From the NCBI GenBank assembly GCA_964218365.1, contig CAXPMI010000037.1, positions 45,802 to 109,801 on the forward strand: a DNA stretch of 64,000 bases, written 5' to 3'. The first letter of the stretch is position 1; every line of letters starts with the position of its first letter. Both the position numbers and the translations under genes were made by a program. Below are positions 7,943 through 16,944 of the stretch, in pieces. Source of the DNA: MGIIa-K1 sp964218365 (lineage in GTDB: Archaea > Thermoplasmatota > Poseidoniia > Poseidoniales > Poseidoniaceae). The notes below the pieces were generated by a model. It was not told where the DNA came from. It saw nothing but the letters and a program-made list of their open reading frames with translations, and searched no databases.

Positions 7943-10900
7943 AGATCTGAGACCTTCATATCATCTGGGACATTCTCAACAGGCGGACCTAAATCCAATG
8001 CAGGAGGTACTTCTTGTTGTACCACAGGTTGAGGTATATTCGATGTCATTTGTGACAGCATTGCTTCTGACATGTTGTCCTTTTGATACTCCTGCCAAGC
8101 ATACTCTGGGCGCCTTCTTGAACGAACGAACATCACGCCAAGTGCAGCGACTAAAATTAGCCCTAATACGCCTGATGATACCCAAATAACATCGTTATCT
8201 ACTGAAGCTATTATGTCAGAATTATCTCCAATGCCGTCTCCATCAGTATCTGTATCTTCGTCAGGGTCATCAGGGAATGCATCATCCTTGTCTGGAACTC
8301 CATCACCATCTCTGTCGAATGGGTCATAGGTAGTTACACAAGATTCTGCGTACTTTTCAATTTCTTCTTCATCAATCCAAATATCATTGTTGGAATCCAT
8401 TTCAAAGAAATCGAAATCGTTCTTCCAAGCGATGTTAGAAAGGGTTTCAATGGAGTATCTTCCATCTCTAGATTCAAGTTGGTCTGTAATCAACATTAAT
8501 TCGTTATCACAAGAGCAAATTGCTACGGTTATCTCCGACTTGTCCAGTACACCGTCTTTGTTGGTGTCGTATTCCTCGAACTCTCCGTCGTCATTATCCA
8601 TTAGCTCTTCCTTCGATATTTCTCCATCTCCATTGGTGTCCAAGTCATCTAGGATACTTTCAATGAAATCATCACATTCCATCAAATCATCAACAACAGG
8701 AGGCTCAGGGTCTGGGTCAGGGTCGGGCCCAGGTCTTGGTTCGTCGAATTCATCCCACGTTGCTATTATCGAAATGTCTTCAAGGTCTGAATTCGCATAC
8801 ACCGTAATCTCAACATATCCTGTTACGAAGTAGATGCTGATGTATTCTTCAGCACCATCGCCATCTGATTCGTAGAATGTTTCCCCAAATTGTCTACCCA
8901 TTGGCCCATCGTCAAAGTCCATCCAGTCGAATTCTTCAATTTCTGCAAATAGAGCTAGGTCTCCTTCGCCACCCCATGTCTTGATTTCCATTTGATTAGC
9001 AATAGCATCATCTAGTTCTACAAAGAATAGCAACTCCTCTCCCTCTGGTGCGCTCATCGCACCAATTTCTTCACCATTGAAAAGTTGGATAGGCTCTCCG
9101 TCATATGACCATACGTATCGGTCTTCAAATGAAGCGGTAATGTCGATTCGACTGTAGTATTCTTCACTACCTAACATGATGTACCAGCGACCCGGTGTTG
9201 GGTCGTTAAATCCGATCTTATCTCCTGCTCCAGGAGCGTTTGAGTGATGGTCGTAAGTTGTCCAAGTCGGATATTGCTCTAGTCTCATCATCAACTTGGC
9301 TTCTCCATCGCCGTTATCTAAGTCAACTTCAAGCCTTTCAGTTCCTACCGGTACGTCGATGAAGAAATACTGGTCTAAGCCTTCAAATCCAGATAATGGT
9401 CCGTAGGATAACCCGTCAGTTAATTCGATTGCAGAATCTGGTTCGACGTTATTTGGTGCATATGTGAAGTCAGCTTGAATGGTGACATCTCGACATCCTC
9501 TATACGATGTCATCATAATGTAATAAATTCCAGGCTGAGCATCAAACAGTTGCACAGTTTCATCATTCCCTTGATTGTATGAATGGTCTGACTTGTCTTG
9601 TCCTCCAATCTGTCTACCGTTACTTTCTCCAGTTTCTTCAATAAACCAGCCGTCTTCAATCCATCCCCAGTCGTCATAGTAGGGTAGTGCTTGGTAAGCG
9701 ATGTGAAGTTCGCAGTCTCCATCTCCACCCCATGTATCTACACGCAATTCCGCTAATTCATCCTGCAGGTCGACATAGAAATACAGGGATTCTCCGCTAT
9801 TGCGGCTGATCCTTTGGTTTGTAACCGAAATTCCATCGTTTAATTCAGTCATTTCATCCAATTCAGGAGGCTCAGGAGCCTCTTCCCAGTAAGCAGTTAT
9901 TTCTAAATTATCAATGTCATAGTTTGATGATACTGTAATCCAATACGTGCCTTCCTCAGGCCATTCGAAATACTCGTAGACGTACAGACCGTAATAAGTC
10001 TCTACCTCATAATCATGGTCCCAAGCGGATGGTATTTCATCCTTTGAAATATAGATTTCATATTCCGGTTCTTCATAGTAATCTTCTTCCCATTCAAAAT
10101 CCCAAGAATACATGTTAAGGTAAGCATACTGGGTATTCTCTGGTATTTCCATGAAGAATAGCAATGTGTCTCCCGCACTTGCAGAAATGTCAGAATAATA
10201 TTCATCATTTTCTAATTCGATAGCCTGTGCAATGATGGTTCCGTCAGGCATGACCCAAGCAGCACCATGAATCTCTCCCAACAATCCTTGTGAGTCTTCG
10301 GTTTGACTACCCTCGCCTTCTGTAAACTCCCAAAGCGTGTACTCGTCGTTGTTCCCAATTCTTACATCATCAAGTAATCCACTGAAATAATTGCAATCAC
10401 AACCTGCTCCCATCCTTCCAATGTATAGTTCATCACAATCTTCTCCAGATTGGAAACAGTCATTGGATCCAAAATCACCAGCAGGGATTTGTGAATCATT
10501 TACATCGATAAGTCCAGCAGGTTCTTCATTTAGGAAAAATTCTCCCCCTGTACTGGAGTTGACTACAACTCTGACATGAGTCCAGACACCATCTTCGATT
10601 GACATATTGGAGGTAGGATTTTGCGACAAAGAGTATTCATTTGAGTATGCAAGGTATCCATTGTTGATGTAAAGCCCCCATCCATAATCGCCTAGCATCG
10701 TGATAAACTGAATTCCTGAAGTATCTGCGACATTAATCCAGGCCTCGATTTCAATCAAATCTGTGAATTCAGGAACTTCGTCATAGATGATTATGTGGTC
10801 GTCGTCTCCATCGAATCGTAGAGCATAATCAGCACCTTCTCCAACTTCTACTACTCCGTAAACTGGGAAGTATTGAGGGTCATCTTCTAAATCATTCCAA

Positions 10901-11346
10901 GTAGCAGGTTCTATTGTTCCCATGTTTGTTCCAGTGATGTGAACGTAATCTTCGTCGTCACCTTCACCTGGTTGTCCCTCACCCCAGTTCCTGTAAGTGA
11001 ATGGTGTACCATCGTGCCATCTGAAATCTCCCTCGTTTTGATGGTCTGACAATCCGATCCAAAGATGTCGAGTTGTTCCGTTGTCTACTGCGAAAGTATC
11101 GAAGAGCCATTGATCTTCATCAGCATCATCAACCGTAACCAAGAAACCGCCCAAGCTTCTTGCAACAGATGCAGCATCGCTCCATGATGAAGCACTAAGA
11201 AGATGGTAGGTATGGTTGTTAGCGGGATTTACAACGGTCTGCAATACCTCGATATCTTCGATTTCAGATGCAGCGCTTGTTTGAACAAACGGACTCAAGG
11301 ACACCATCAAAAATAGGACAGCAAGAGAAACAGCCTTGTGGTTCAC
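7933..11346 (-). CDS. Giant secreted lectin/LamG/EF-hand surface protein
   Basis: The 1137-residue protein has a signal peptide (1-26). A C-type-lectin-like domain follows (about 40-172; WSDAASVARSLGG and LWIGLSD are typical), then a LamG/concanavalin-type domain (about 175-370). Next come about four beta domains resembling bacterial pre-peptidase C-terminal modules (to about 895), EF-hands (DTNGDGEISKEEL, DTNKDGVLDKSE) and a TSP3 calcium repeat (DRDGDGVPDKDDAFPDDPDE). A membrane helix (about 1052-1074) and a 63-residue cytoplasmic tail end it. It likely binds glycans or particles outside the cell. The long tail after the helix is not an archaeosortase signal. The start is a GTG with no Shine-Dalgarno but a well-placed TATA box. 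Confidence 0.85.
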   Translation of the reverse strand: MNHKAVSLAVLFLMVSLSPFVQTSAASEIEDIEVLQTVVNPANNHTYHLLSASSWSDAASVARSLGGFLVTVDDADEDQWLFDTFAVDNGTTRHLWIGLSDHQNEGDFRWHDGTPFTYRNWGEGQPGEGDDEDYVHITGTNMGTIEPATWNDLEDDPQYFPVYGVVEVGEGADYALRFDGDDDHIIIYDEVPEFTDLIEIEAWINVADTSGIQFITMLGDYGWGLYINNGYLAYSNEYSLSQNPTSNMSIEDGVWTHVRVVVNSSTGGEFFLNEEPAGLIDVNDSQIPAGDFGSNDCFQSGEDCDELYIGRMGAGCDCNYFSGLLDDVRIGNNDEYTLWEFTEGEGSQTEDSQGLLGEIHGAAWVMPDGTIIAQAIELENDEYYSDISASAGDTLLFFMEIPENTQYAYLNMYSWDFEWEEDYYEEPEYEIYISKDEIPSAWDHDYEVETYYGLYVYEYFEWPEEGTYWITVSSNYDIDNLEITAYWEEAPEPPELDEMTELNDGISVTNQRISRNSGESLYFYVDLQDELAELRVDTWGGDGDCELHIAYQALPYYDDWGWIEDGWFIEETGESNGRQIGGQDKSDHSYNQGNDETVQLFDAQPGIYYIMMTSYRGCRDVTIQADFTYAPNNVEPDSAIELTDGLSYGPLSGFEGLDQYFFIDVPVGTERLEVDLDNGDGEAKLMMRLEQYPTWTTYDHHSNAPGAGDKIGFNDPTPGRWYIMLGSEEYYSRIDITASFEDRYVWSYDGEPIQLFNGEEIGAMSAPEGEELLFFVELDDAIANQMEIKTWGGEGDLALFAEIEEFDWMDFDDGPMGRQFGETFYESDGDGAEEYISIYFVTGYVEITVYANSDLEDISIIATWDEFDEPRPGPDPDPDPEPPVVDDLMECDDFIESILDDLDTNGDGEISKEELMDNDDGEFEEYDTNKDGVLDKSEITVAICSCDNELMLITDQLESRDGRYSIETLSNIAWKNDFDFFEMDSNNDIWIDEEEIEKYAESCVTTYDPFDRDGDGVPDKDDAFPDDPDEDTDTDGDGIGDNSDIIASVDNDVIWVSSGVLGLILVAALGVMFVRSRRRPEYAWQEYQKDNMSEAMLSQMTSNIPQPVVQQEVPPALDLGPPVENVPDDMKVSDLYD

Positions 11347-11368
11347 ATACTAATGACAAAGAAACTTG

Positions 11369-11376
11369 TTATTTAA
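11369..11376 (-). promoter_or_regulatory. Candidate TATA box for a leaderless surface-protein mRNA
   Basis: Read on the minus strand this is TTAAATAA, with its near edge 23 bases from the GTG at 11346. This is the geometry of a leaderless archaeal transcript, and no ribosome-binding site precedes the GTG. Confidence 0.45.
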
Positions 11377-11437
11377 TGTACCACTAGAAAGACCCACAGC
11401 ATCTTGACTAGATATGTTGGGTTTTCCAATATCGCAA

Positions 11438-14400
11438 TCACTTCATTCGCTTTCCGCCGATTCTTAGTTCGGTTTTCAGTGGCATCTGATGCTCCCATGC
11501 GAATTCTTTGACAATTCTCCATCCTTTCTCTGAACCTTCGTAATCGGTTACATCGATTATCTTATCACGTGTATTTGCTTTGAATGCAGCTACTGGTTCG
11601 GCATTCCTGAAAACAAGATATGCGCTACCAAATCCGAATTTTTGTTTTAGTACCTCAGAGAAATACGGTGCAATCGGGTCAGATGGTGGAATGACGAAGT
11701 CCCGGATTGGTGGAACATTCTTTGCTTCATCGAGTAGGTCTTTTCTTCCCCAACAGACTTCGTGTAGATCTTGTATTAGGAATCCTTTGATCAAGGTAGA
11801 ATCCTCTTCGAACTCTGTTAATATCGCTTTCAATTCCTCTGGTTTGAATGGCGTGCCTGCAAGTCTTGTGAATTGCTTGAGAGTAATTACTGGATAATCA
11901 GAGACAAGCCTTCGAAGGTACTCTCTTCTCAGGATGACTGGGTCAAGACCTCTTCGTGGTGCCACAGATCTAAATCCACCTCGGTAATCTTGGACCATGT
12001 GTCCACTGCGCAGAAGTGGCTGGATTAATTTCCTAAATGCAGCCCTCTTCATCGCGTGCCTTTCCATAAACAGGTTTGGATCACTGTGATTCTCAAAGAA
12101 CTCCAATACATCTAACAATTCATCATTTGGCTCTTCTCCTCGAATTGCTAACAGAGTTGAAAAGTGGTCATATGATGCCCAAACTTGATGACCTCTGAGG
12201 TTGATTCCTTGGTGTAATTGGTTTGCACTGGCCATATTCTTGAGACTTACACGGTAGACTTCTGCCCTACCTCTTAGTCCGAAATCATCTCTGACTTCTT
12301 GAACGCTGTCGAGCGCTTGAATTTCGTTTTCAAGTCTTGAATTCTGGTGAAGATGGTGTCGATGGAATAGTGCACGTTCTGCAATTTCGCGAGGTTGTGG
12401 GTCAACTACTCCACCTCTGATCATTCTCTCTCCTGCTAACTTGAATCCAATTCCTTCCAAGGCATTGCGAGAATCGTCTTCCAGTTCTGTTACAGGAACG
12501 CCATTGAATTGAGATAACACTGCAACGTCTACGAGTTGGTCAGAATGATTATCCAGTAATTTTTCGAATGCACTGCAGAACTCATCAAGGTAAGCATATG
12601 GAATGTGCATATCCTTTATTTCGAGATAATCATTGATTTTGAACATGAGGACTTTACCGATTGGGTCTACTCCCTTGAAGACAGGTAGGTACCATCCTCT
12701 GTCAAGGACAGATCTAACTTCCCAGATAAATCTCGAAACATACGGGTCAGATTGGGTGAGTATACGCAATTTTCTGTCTTCCCTATTTTGTGTGCTGAGT
12801 TTCGAAACTTCTTCTGGAATTACATAGAAGGCTTCAGGCTCAGGAACTAGAGCCATTACCTTTGAAATACGACCTTGATTTTCCAGATTCCTGAGTGCGA
12901 TTGCTAATTCTTCTACGCTTCGAGAAACATAATATCGCAGTGTGAATGCTTTCACAGGACCCATTCTTTTGATGACGTCAACTAGAGCGTCCTCAAAGTC
13001 CATAGGCTCGTAGACATCCACCACCCTGTGGAATAGTGATAGACGTCTTCTGCGCCCACTAACGTCTTCGAACTGTTTTACAACACATAACTGCCGCTCC
13101 AAGTTACTGATTGCATTTTTCAAATCTCTCTGTAACGACTTGTGGTCTTCACCCTTAGGGAAATCCGCAAGAATTTCCTGTCTTGTCAGATTCTCTCCCT
13201 TGGGTATTTTTTCCAATACTAATTTCTCCATTTCTCCTAACCAGGGTTCTGGTTTCAGACCTAGAAGCATTGGTAGATTCTTCCTAGTTGTATAACCGAT
13301 TCTATTGTGTAGCAATCGGCCCATGATTACGTCAGAGTCCAATTGTAAATCCTTCCAATCCGCATATCTGAAACCATCAACTCTGTACAGCATCTCTTGT
13401 TGTTTCTGGAAAAGAATATGCTGGTCGAAGGCTGTAAACCCGTCTTGATATTGTTCAAATGACTTCTGCATCACTAAGTTCTGGACCCAACGATATTCAA
13501 CAACATCTTCTTCACCACCGGTGATTCTGTGTTCGTCTACTTTGAGGATATACTCTGCGTCGTCAGTCTGTTTATAGAAACCAACTGAGATTACATTTCT
13601 CATCTCTAGTTCATGTAGGATAGAATCGATTTGCCCCTGCGGGAAAGGTAACCTATCGAAAATGTGCTCTCCCATTGCGGGCCCTTCACTGCCTAGCATT
13701 TCGATTATCTTTACACGAAGTGCTTCATGAGCGTCTGTTATTGTCATCTTTTGCCATTTAATTGGCTTTAATCCATCAAATTCAGTAGCAACCTCGTAGT
13801 TTAGTCCTTTTGTGTAAAGGTCTCTGATGTCCTCCATGTCTTTGCCGCCAGCTTCAGCGATACATCCCAGAGTACCGTGTATTTCTGCCATGTAGGTCGT
13901 GAACCACTTATCATCTAATTCAGGTGAACCAGTGTCCCTTATCTTAGTAATTTCACCCCGGCTTGCCAATTCTCTGACCCAAGATTCAATCGTGCTGTGG
14001 TCGATTCCATCTAATTTTGCCTTGTAGAGTGGATTTTCCCACTTTCTGTCAAGTCCACCACCCTTGCTCATCAAGCTCAATAATTCTGATGAGTTGCTTG
14101 GTTTAGGGACCTTATTTGAGTAATAATCATTCAATTGTTCATCAGTGAGTTCGGTAGCTAGACTTCTATTTCCTAACAATCGCTTCAATATTTCCGGGTC
14201 AATGTCTTTCACCAGGAATGCTCGAGTCTTCATTGACAGTAAGTCCTCAAATGTGCTCATGTACAGGCTCATACCAAGTCGTGAGGGAACTGGAACCTTT
14301 GAGTGAACTATACGAGCTTCTGATTCTTTACTTGCCTCAAGGAATTGGTTTAGAGATTTGATATCTATATCTCCAAACATAATTTCTGATTTAGCTTCGC

Positions 14401-16723
14401 GAATTAGCAGTGAGTCTTCGATTGAGCGATGTCTCTGTAACAATGCATCTGCTCTCTGCTGGAATTGCTGAGGACTTACCTCTTCAGCACCTATTCTTTT
14501 AGGGATAATCAATGAACGTCCAGCGATTTCTCTGAATCTCTTTGCGAATATCTGTGTGCTCACGATGTATCGCTCAATAACTTCCATATGGTCATTGGAT
14601 TGGAAAGATTCGTACATTTTTCCGGGGTCAACTTCCTGACTGGTCTTGATCAAAAGTCCGTTTTCATCAAATGATAATTCAAGGACTGCTATACCATCCT
14701 GTTCAGCGAGACCTGCCATAAAGTATCCAAGAGCTGTGTTAAATCCTCTGCCCCGACATGATGTGATTAGGTATGTTGGCATTCCGCCTGATACAATCTG
14801 CTCTACGATTAGCCTATTTGGGTCAGGAACTTGGAATGAATCCAAAGTATGCTCTTCGAGATGTCTAGCGATTGTATTGGCAACCCCTTCACTTAATCCA
14901 TATACGTCTCGAAGAATTACCCTAGGGTCATTTTGTCTTCGTAGCGTGTTTACGCTGTGCCCAATTAAGTCAAGCAATGCCTTTGATAATTCTCTCGAAC
15001 GGCTTCTTGCTTCACCACTCCAAGACGGTACTGTAGGACGGTATCCGGTTACAGATGTTACATTCACCCGGGTTCCTTGTATGTTAGAAACTCTGTATGT
15101 AGAACCACCTAGTAAAATTACATCGCCACCTCGTAGGTTTGCAACGAATGAGGAGGACAATTGTCCGAGTATGCTTCCTTCAGCATTGAAAACAAGATAG
15201 GAATTATCTGGAGCAATTGTACCGATGTTTGTGTAATAAATCATTCTAGAGTAACCTCTCTTGCCGTAGAGGTTCTCTTCCCAATCAACCCAAACTCTCC
15301 TTTCTTCCTCAAGCATGTCAATGACTTCAATGAAATCATCATATCCCAAGTTTCTGTATGACCACGTACTTGTTACAACTTCAAAGGCTTCATCGATATC
15401 TCTTTCGTTGATAATGACCAACCCAATTAGGAATTGTGCAAGAACGTCTAAACAATTCTGTGGGAAATCAAGCATATCCATGTCGCCTGTTTGAATTGCG
15501 GCTTGTAGTGCAGCCAACTCGATTAGGTCATCGACACTAGTTGGCAGGAATCTAGCACGTGGAATACCTCCGACATGGTGGCCAGCTCTACCAATTCTTT
15601 GCAGAGCAGTAGCAATATCTCCAGGTGAACCGATTTGAATTACCATGTCGACCGAACCAATGTCAATTCCCATTTCTAGAGAGGACGAAGTTACAACAGC
15701 ACGCAGATGTCCAAGTTTGAGTTTTCTTTCAACATCCAACCTGATTCTCTTATCCATAGAACCGTGATGGCCAGCAACTAAGTCGCCAAGATATGGTCGA
15801 AGTTTCTGTACAAGCGTCTCAGTCATTTTCCTAGTATTTGCAAAGACTAGAGTTGTTGTGTGGGCACCGATCAAATCAGAAACCATCTCCACGTTCATCT
15901 CTAAGACTTTCATCACAGATAAGTCGCTAAATTTAGGAGAACATAGCAATATGTCCAAGTCGAGTTCACGGGCTCCACTAATTTTTGCAATTTTTACAGT
16001 TTGGTTACCATTTCGACTCTCTCTGTCATCACTAGCAACTAGGTATTCTGCAACTGTTTCTAGTGGTTCCATGGTTGCTGAAATACCAATTCTTTGGACA
16101 GGTCTCTCCAATATTGTGTCGAGCAGTGAAATCGTAAGTGCTAGGTGTACGCCACGCTTTGTTGGAACAAGCGAGTGCATTTCGTCAATAATGATCCATT
16201 CAACATTAGATACAATTGGTTGGAATCTTGGAGAAGAAATTGCTATGGCCATACTTTCAGGTGTAGTGATTAGTATGTGTGGAGGTTTTCTCAGCATCTT
16301 CTGTCTTTCAGATTGAGGGGTGTCACCAGTTCGCAATCCAACCCTAATCTTACCCTGTGCCCTATCTGGAAGGTATTTTTTCTCAATCTCTTCAAGTGGT
16401 CCAATCAAGTTCTTTTGGATGTCGTTTGCGAGTGCCTTGATTGGTGAAATATACAGGCAGTACACCCTTTCTTCTAATGTTCCTGCAAGTGCATGTCTAA
16501 CTAACTCGTCGATTATTGACAAAAATGCAGTTAGTGTTTTACCAGAACCAGTTGGAGAGCAAAGTAACAAATGGTCCTTGTTCATAATTGAAGGAATTGC
16601 TAACTTTTGTGGCTTGGTGAAATCGGGAAATTTATCCTTAAACCAATTCCTAACAGGTTGGCACAATTTCTCATATAATTCCTCAGTTGTTAGAGGATTA
16701 TCTAGATATGAGATGTTAGCCAT
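11438..16723 (-). CDS. lhr: Extended Lhr-type superfamily 2 helicase
   Basis: Lhr proteins are ATP-dependent 3'-5' DNA translocases involved in repair. The N-terminal half has Walker A CSPTGSGKT (about 54-62), DExH motif IIIDEMHSL, motif III GISATM and motif VI QRIGRAGH, then the Lhr winged-helix region. Archaeal Lhr is usually 850-950 residues; this one is 1761. The extra C-terminal half has winged-helix/AlkZ-like features (for example SDPYVSRFIWEVRSVLDRGW), as in the long bacterial form. The ATG at 16723 is preceded by GGAGAAG at normal spacing. An upstream ATG at 16804 would add 27 non-conserved residues. Confidence 0.93.
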   Translation of the reverse strand: MANISYLDNPLTTEELYEKLCQPVRNWFKDKFPDFTKPQKLAIPSIMNKDHLLLCSPTGSGKTLTAFLSIIDELVRHALAGTLEERVYCLYISPIKALANDIQKNLIGPLEEIEKKYLPDRAQGKIRVGLRTGDTPQSERQKMLRKPPHILITTPESMAIAISSPRFQPIVSNVEWIIIDEMHSLVPTKRGVHLALTISLLDTILERPVQRIGISATMEPLETVAEYLVASDDRESRNGNQTVKIAKISGARELDLDILLCSPKFSDLSVMKVLEMNVEMVSDLIGAHTTTLVFANTRKMTETLVQKLRPYLGDLVAGHHGSMDKRIRLDVERKLKLGHLRAVVTSSSLEMGIDIGSVDMVIQIGSPGDIATALQRIGRAGHHVGGIPRARFLPTSVDDLIELAALQAAIQTGDMDMLDFPQNCLDVLAQFLIGLVIINERDIDEAFEVVTSTWSYRNLGYDDFIEVIDMLEEERRVWVDWEENLYGKRGYSRMIYYTNIGTIAPDNSYLVFNAEGSILGQLSSSFVANLRGGDVILLGGSTYRVSNIQGTRVNVTSVTGYRPTVPSWSGEARSRSRELSKALLDLIGHSVNTLRRQNDPRVILRDVYGLSEGVANTIARHLEEHTLDSFQVPDPNRLIVEQIVSGGMPTYLITSCRGRGFNTALGYFMAGLAEQDGIAVLELSFDENGLLIKTSQEVDPGKMYESFQSNDHMEVIERYIVSTQIFAKRFREIAGRSLIIPKRIGAEEVSPQQFQQRADALLQRHRSIEDSLLIREAKSEIMFGDIDIKSLNQFLEASKESEARIVHSKVPVPSRLGMSLYMSTFEDLLSMKTRAFLVKDIDPEILKRLLGNRSLATELTDEQLNDYYSNKVPKPSNSSELLSLMSKGGGLDRKWENPLYKAKLDGIDHSTIESWVRELASRGEITKIRDTGSPELDDKWFTTYMAEIHGTLGCIAEAGGKDMEDIRDLYTKGLNYEVATEFDGLKPIKWQKMTITDAHEALRVKIIEMLGSEGPAMGEHIFDRLPFPQGQIDSILHELEMRNVISVGFYKQTDDAEYILKVDEHRITGGEEDVVEYRWVQNLVMQKSFEQYQDGFTAFDQHILFQKQQEMLYRVDGFRYADWKDLQLDSDVIMGRLLHNRIGYTTRKNLPMLLGLKPEPWLGEMEKLVLEKIPKGENLTRQEILADFPKGEDHKSLQRDLKNAISNLERQLCVVKQFEDVSGRRRRLSLFHRVVDVYEPMDFEDALVDVIKRMGPVKAFTLRYYVSRSVEELAIALRNLENQGRISKVMALVPEPEAFYVIPEEVSKLSTQNREDRKLRILTQSDPYVSRFIWEVRSVLDRGWYLPVFKGVDPIGKVLMFKINDYLEIKDMHIPYAYLDEFCSAFEKLLDNHSDQLVDVAVLSQFNGVPVTELEDDSRNALEGIGFKLAGERMIRGGVVDPQPREIAERALFHRHHLHQNSRLENEIQALDSVQEVRDDFGLRGRAEVYRVSLKNMASANQLHQGINLRGHQVWASYDHFSTLLAIRGEEPNDELLDVLEFFENHSDPNLFMERHAMKRAAFRKLIQPLLRSGHMVQDYRGGFRSVAPRRGLDPVILRREYLRRLVSDYPVITLKQFTRLAGTPFKPEELKAILTEFEEDSTLIKGFLIQDLHEVCWGRKDLLDEAKNVPPIRDFVIPPSDPIAPYFSEVLKQKFGFGSAYLVFRNAEPVAAFKANTRDKIIDVTDYEGSEKGWRIVKEFAWEHQMPLKTELRIGGKRMK

Positions 16724-16884
16724 GATAATCTTCTCCACTATCCGTGATTGGGGAGCGTGAGTAATGAGGTCATGAATGTTTGCCTTAAGCCTAAAATCAT
16801 CCAAGATGGCAGTATCTATTGTTTAAACGTGCACTGCATCACATTTATTCTCAACATTTCGTTTTTTTCTTTAGGGTTGCAAAT

Positions 16885-16895
16885 CTAAATTTATT
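16885..16895 (+). promoter_or_regulatory. Candidate TATA box for glyS-rfcL
   Basis: TCTAAATTTAT lies in the 221-base divergent region between lhr and glyS. With a start about 25 bases downstream, the glyS leader would be around 25-30 bases. The rest of this gap shows only A/T-rich sequence with a T-tract at 16861-16870. Confidence 0.3.
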
Positions 16896-16944
16896 CACTT
16901 TTACAAGAGGTGGTCTCATTTACTTCTTCTATCCCCCACAGGTC

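Noticed and set aside
11347..11437. Possible RNA gene between the surface-protein and lhr genes
   Set aside because: Only a TATA-like box is seen; no tRNA-like folds or conserved RNA motifs.
14646..15200. Open frame of 184 codons antisense to lhr
   Set aside because: It lies opposite conserved helicase-core sequence, has no recognisable motif and no start signal.
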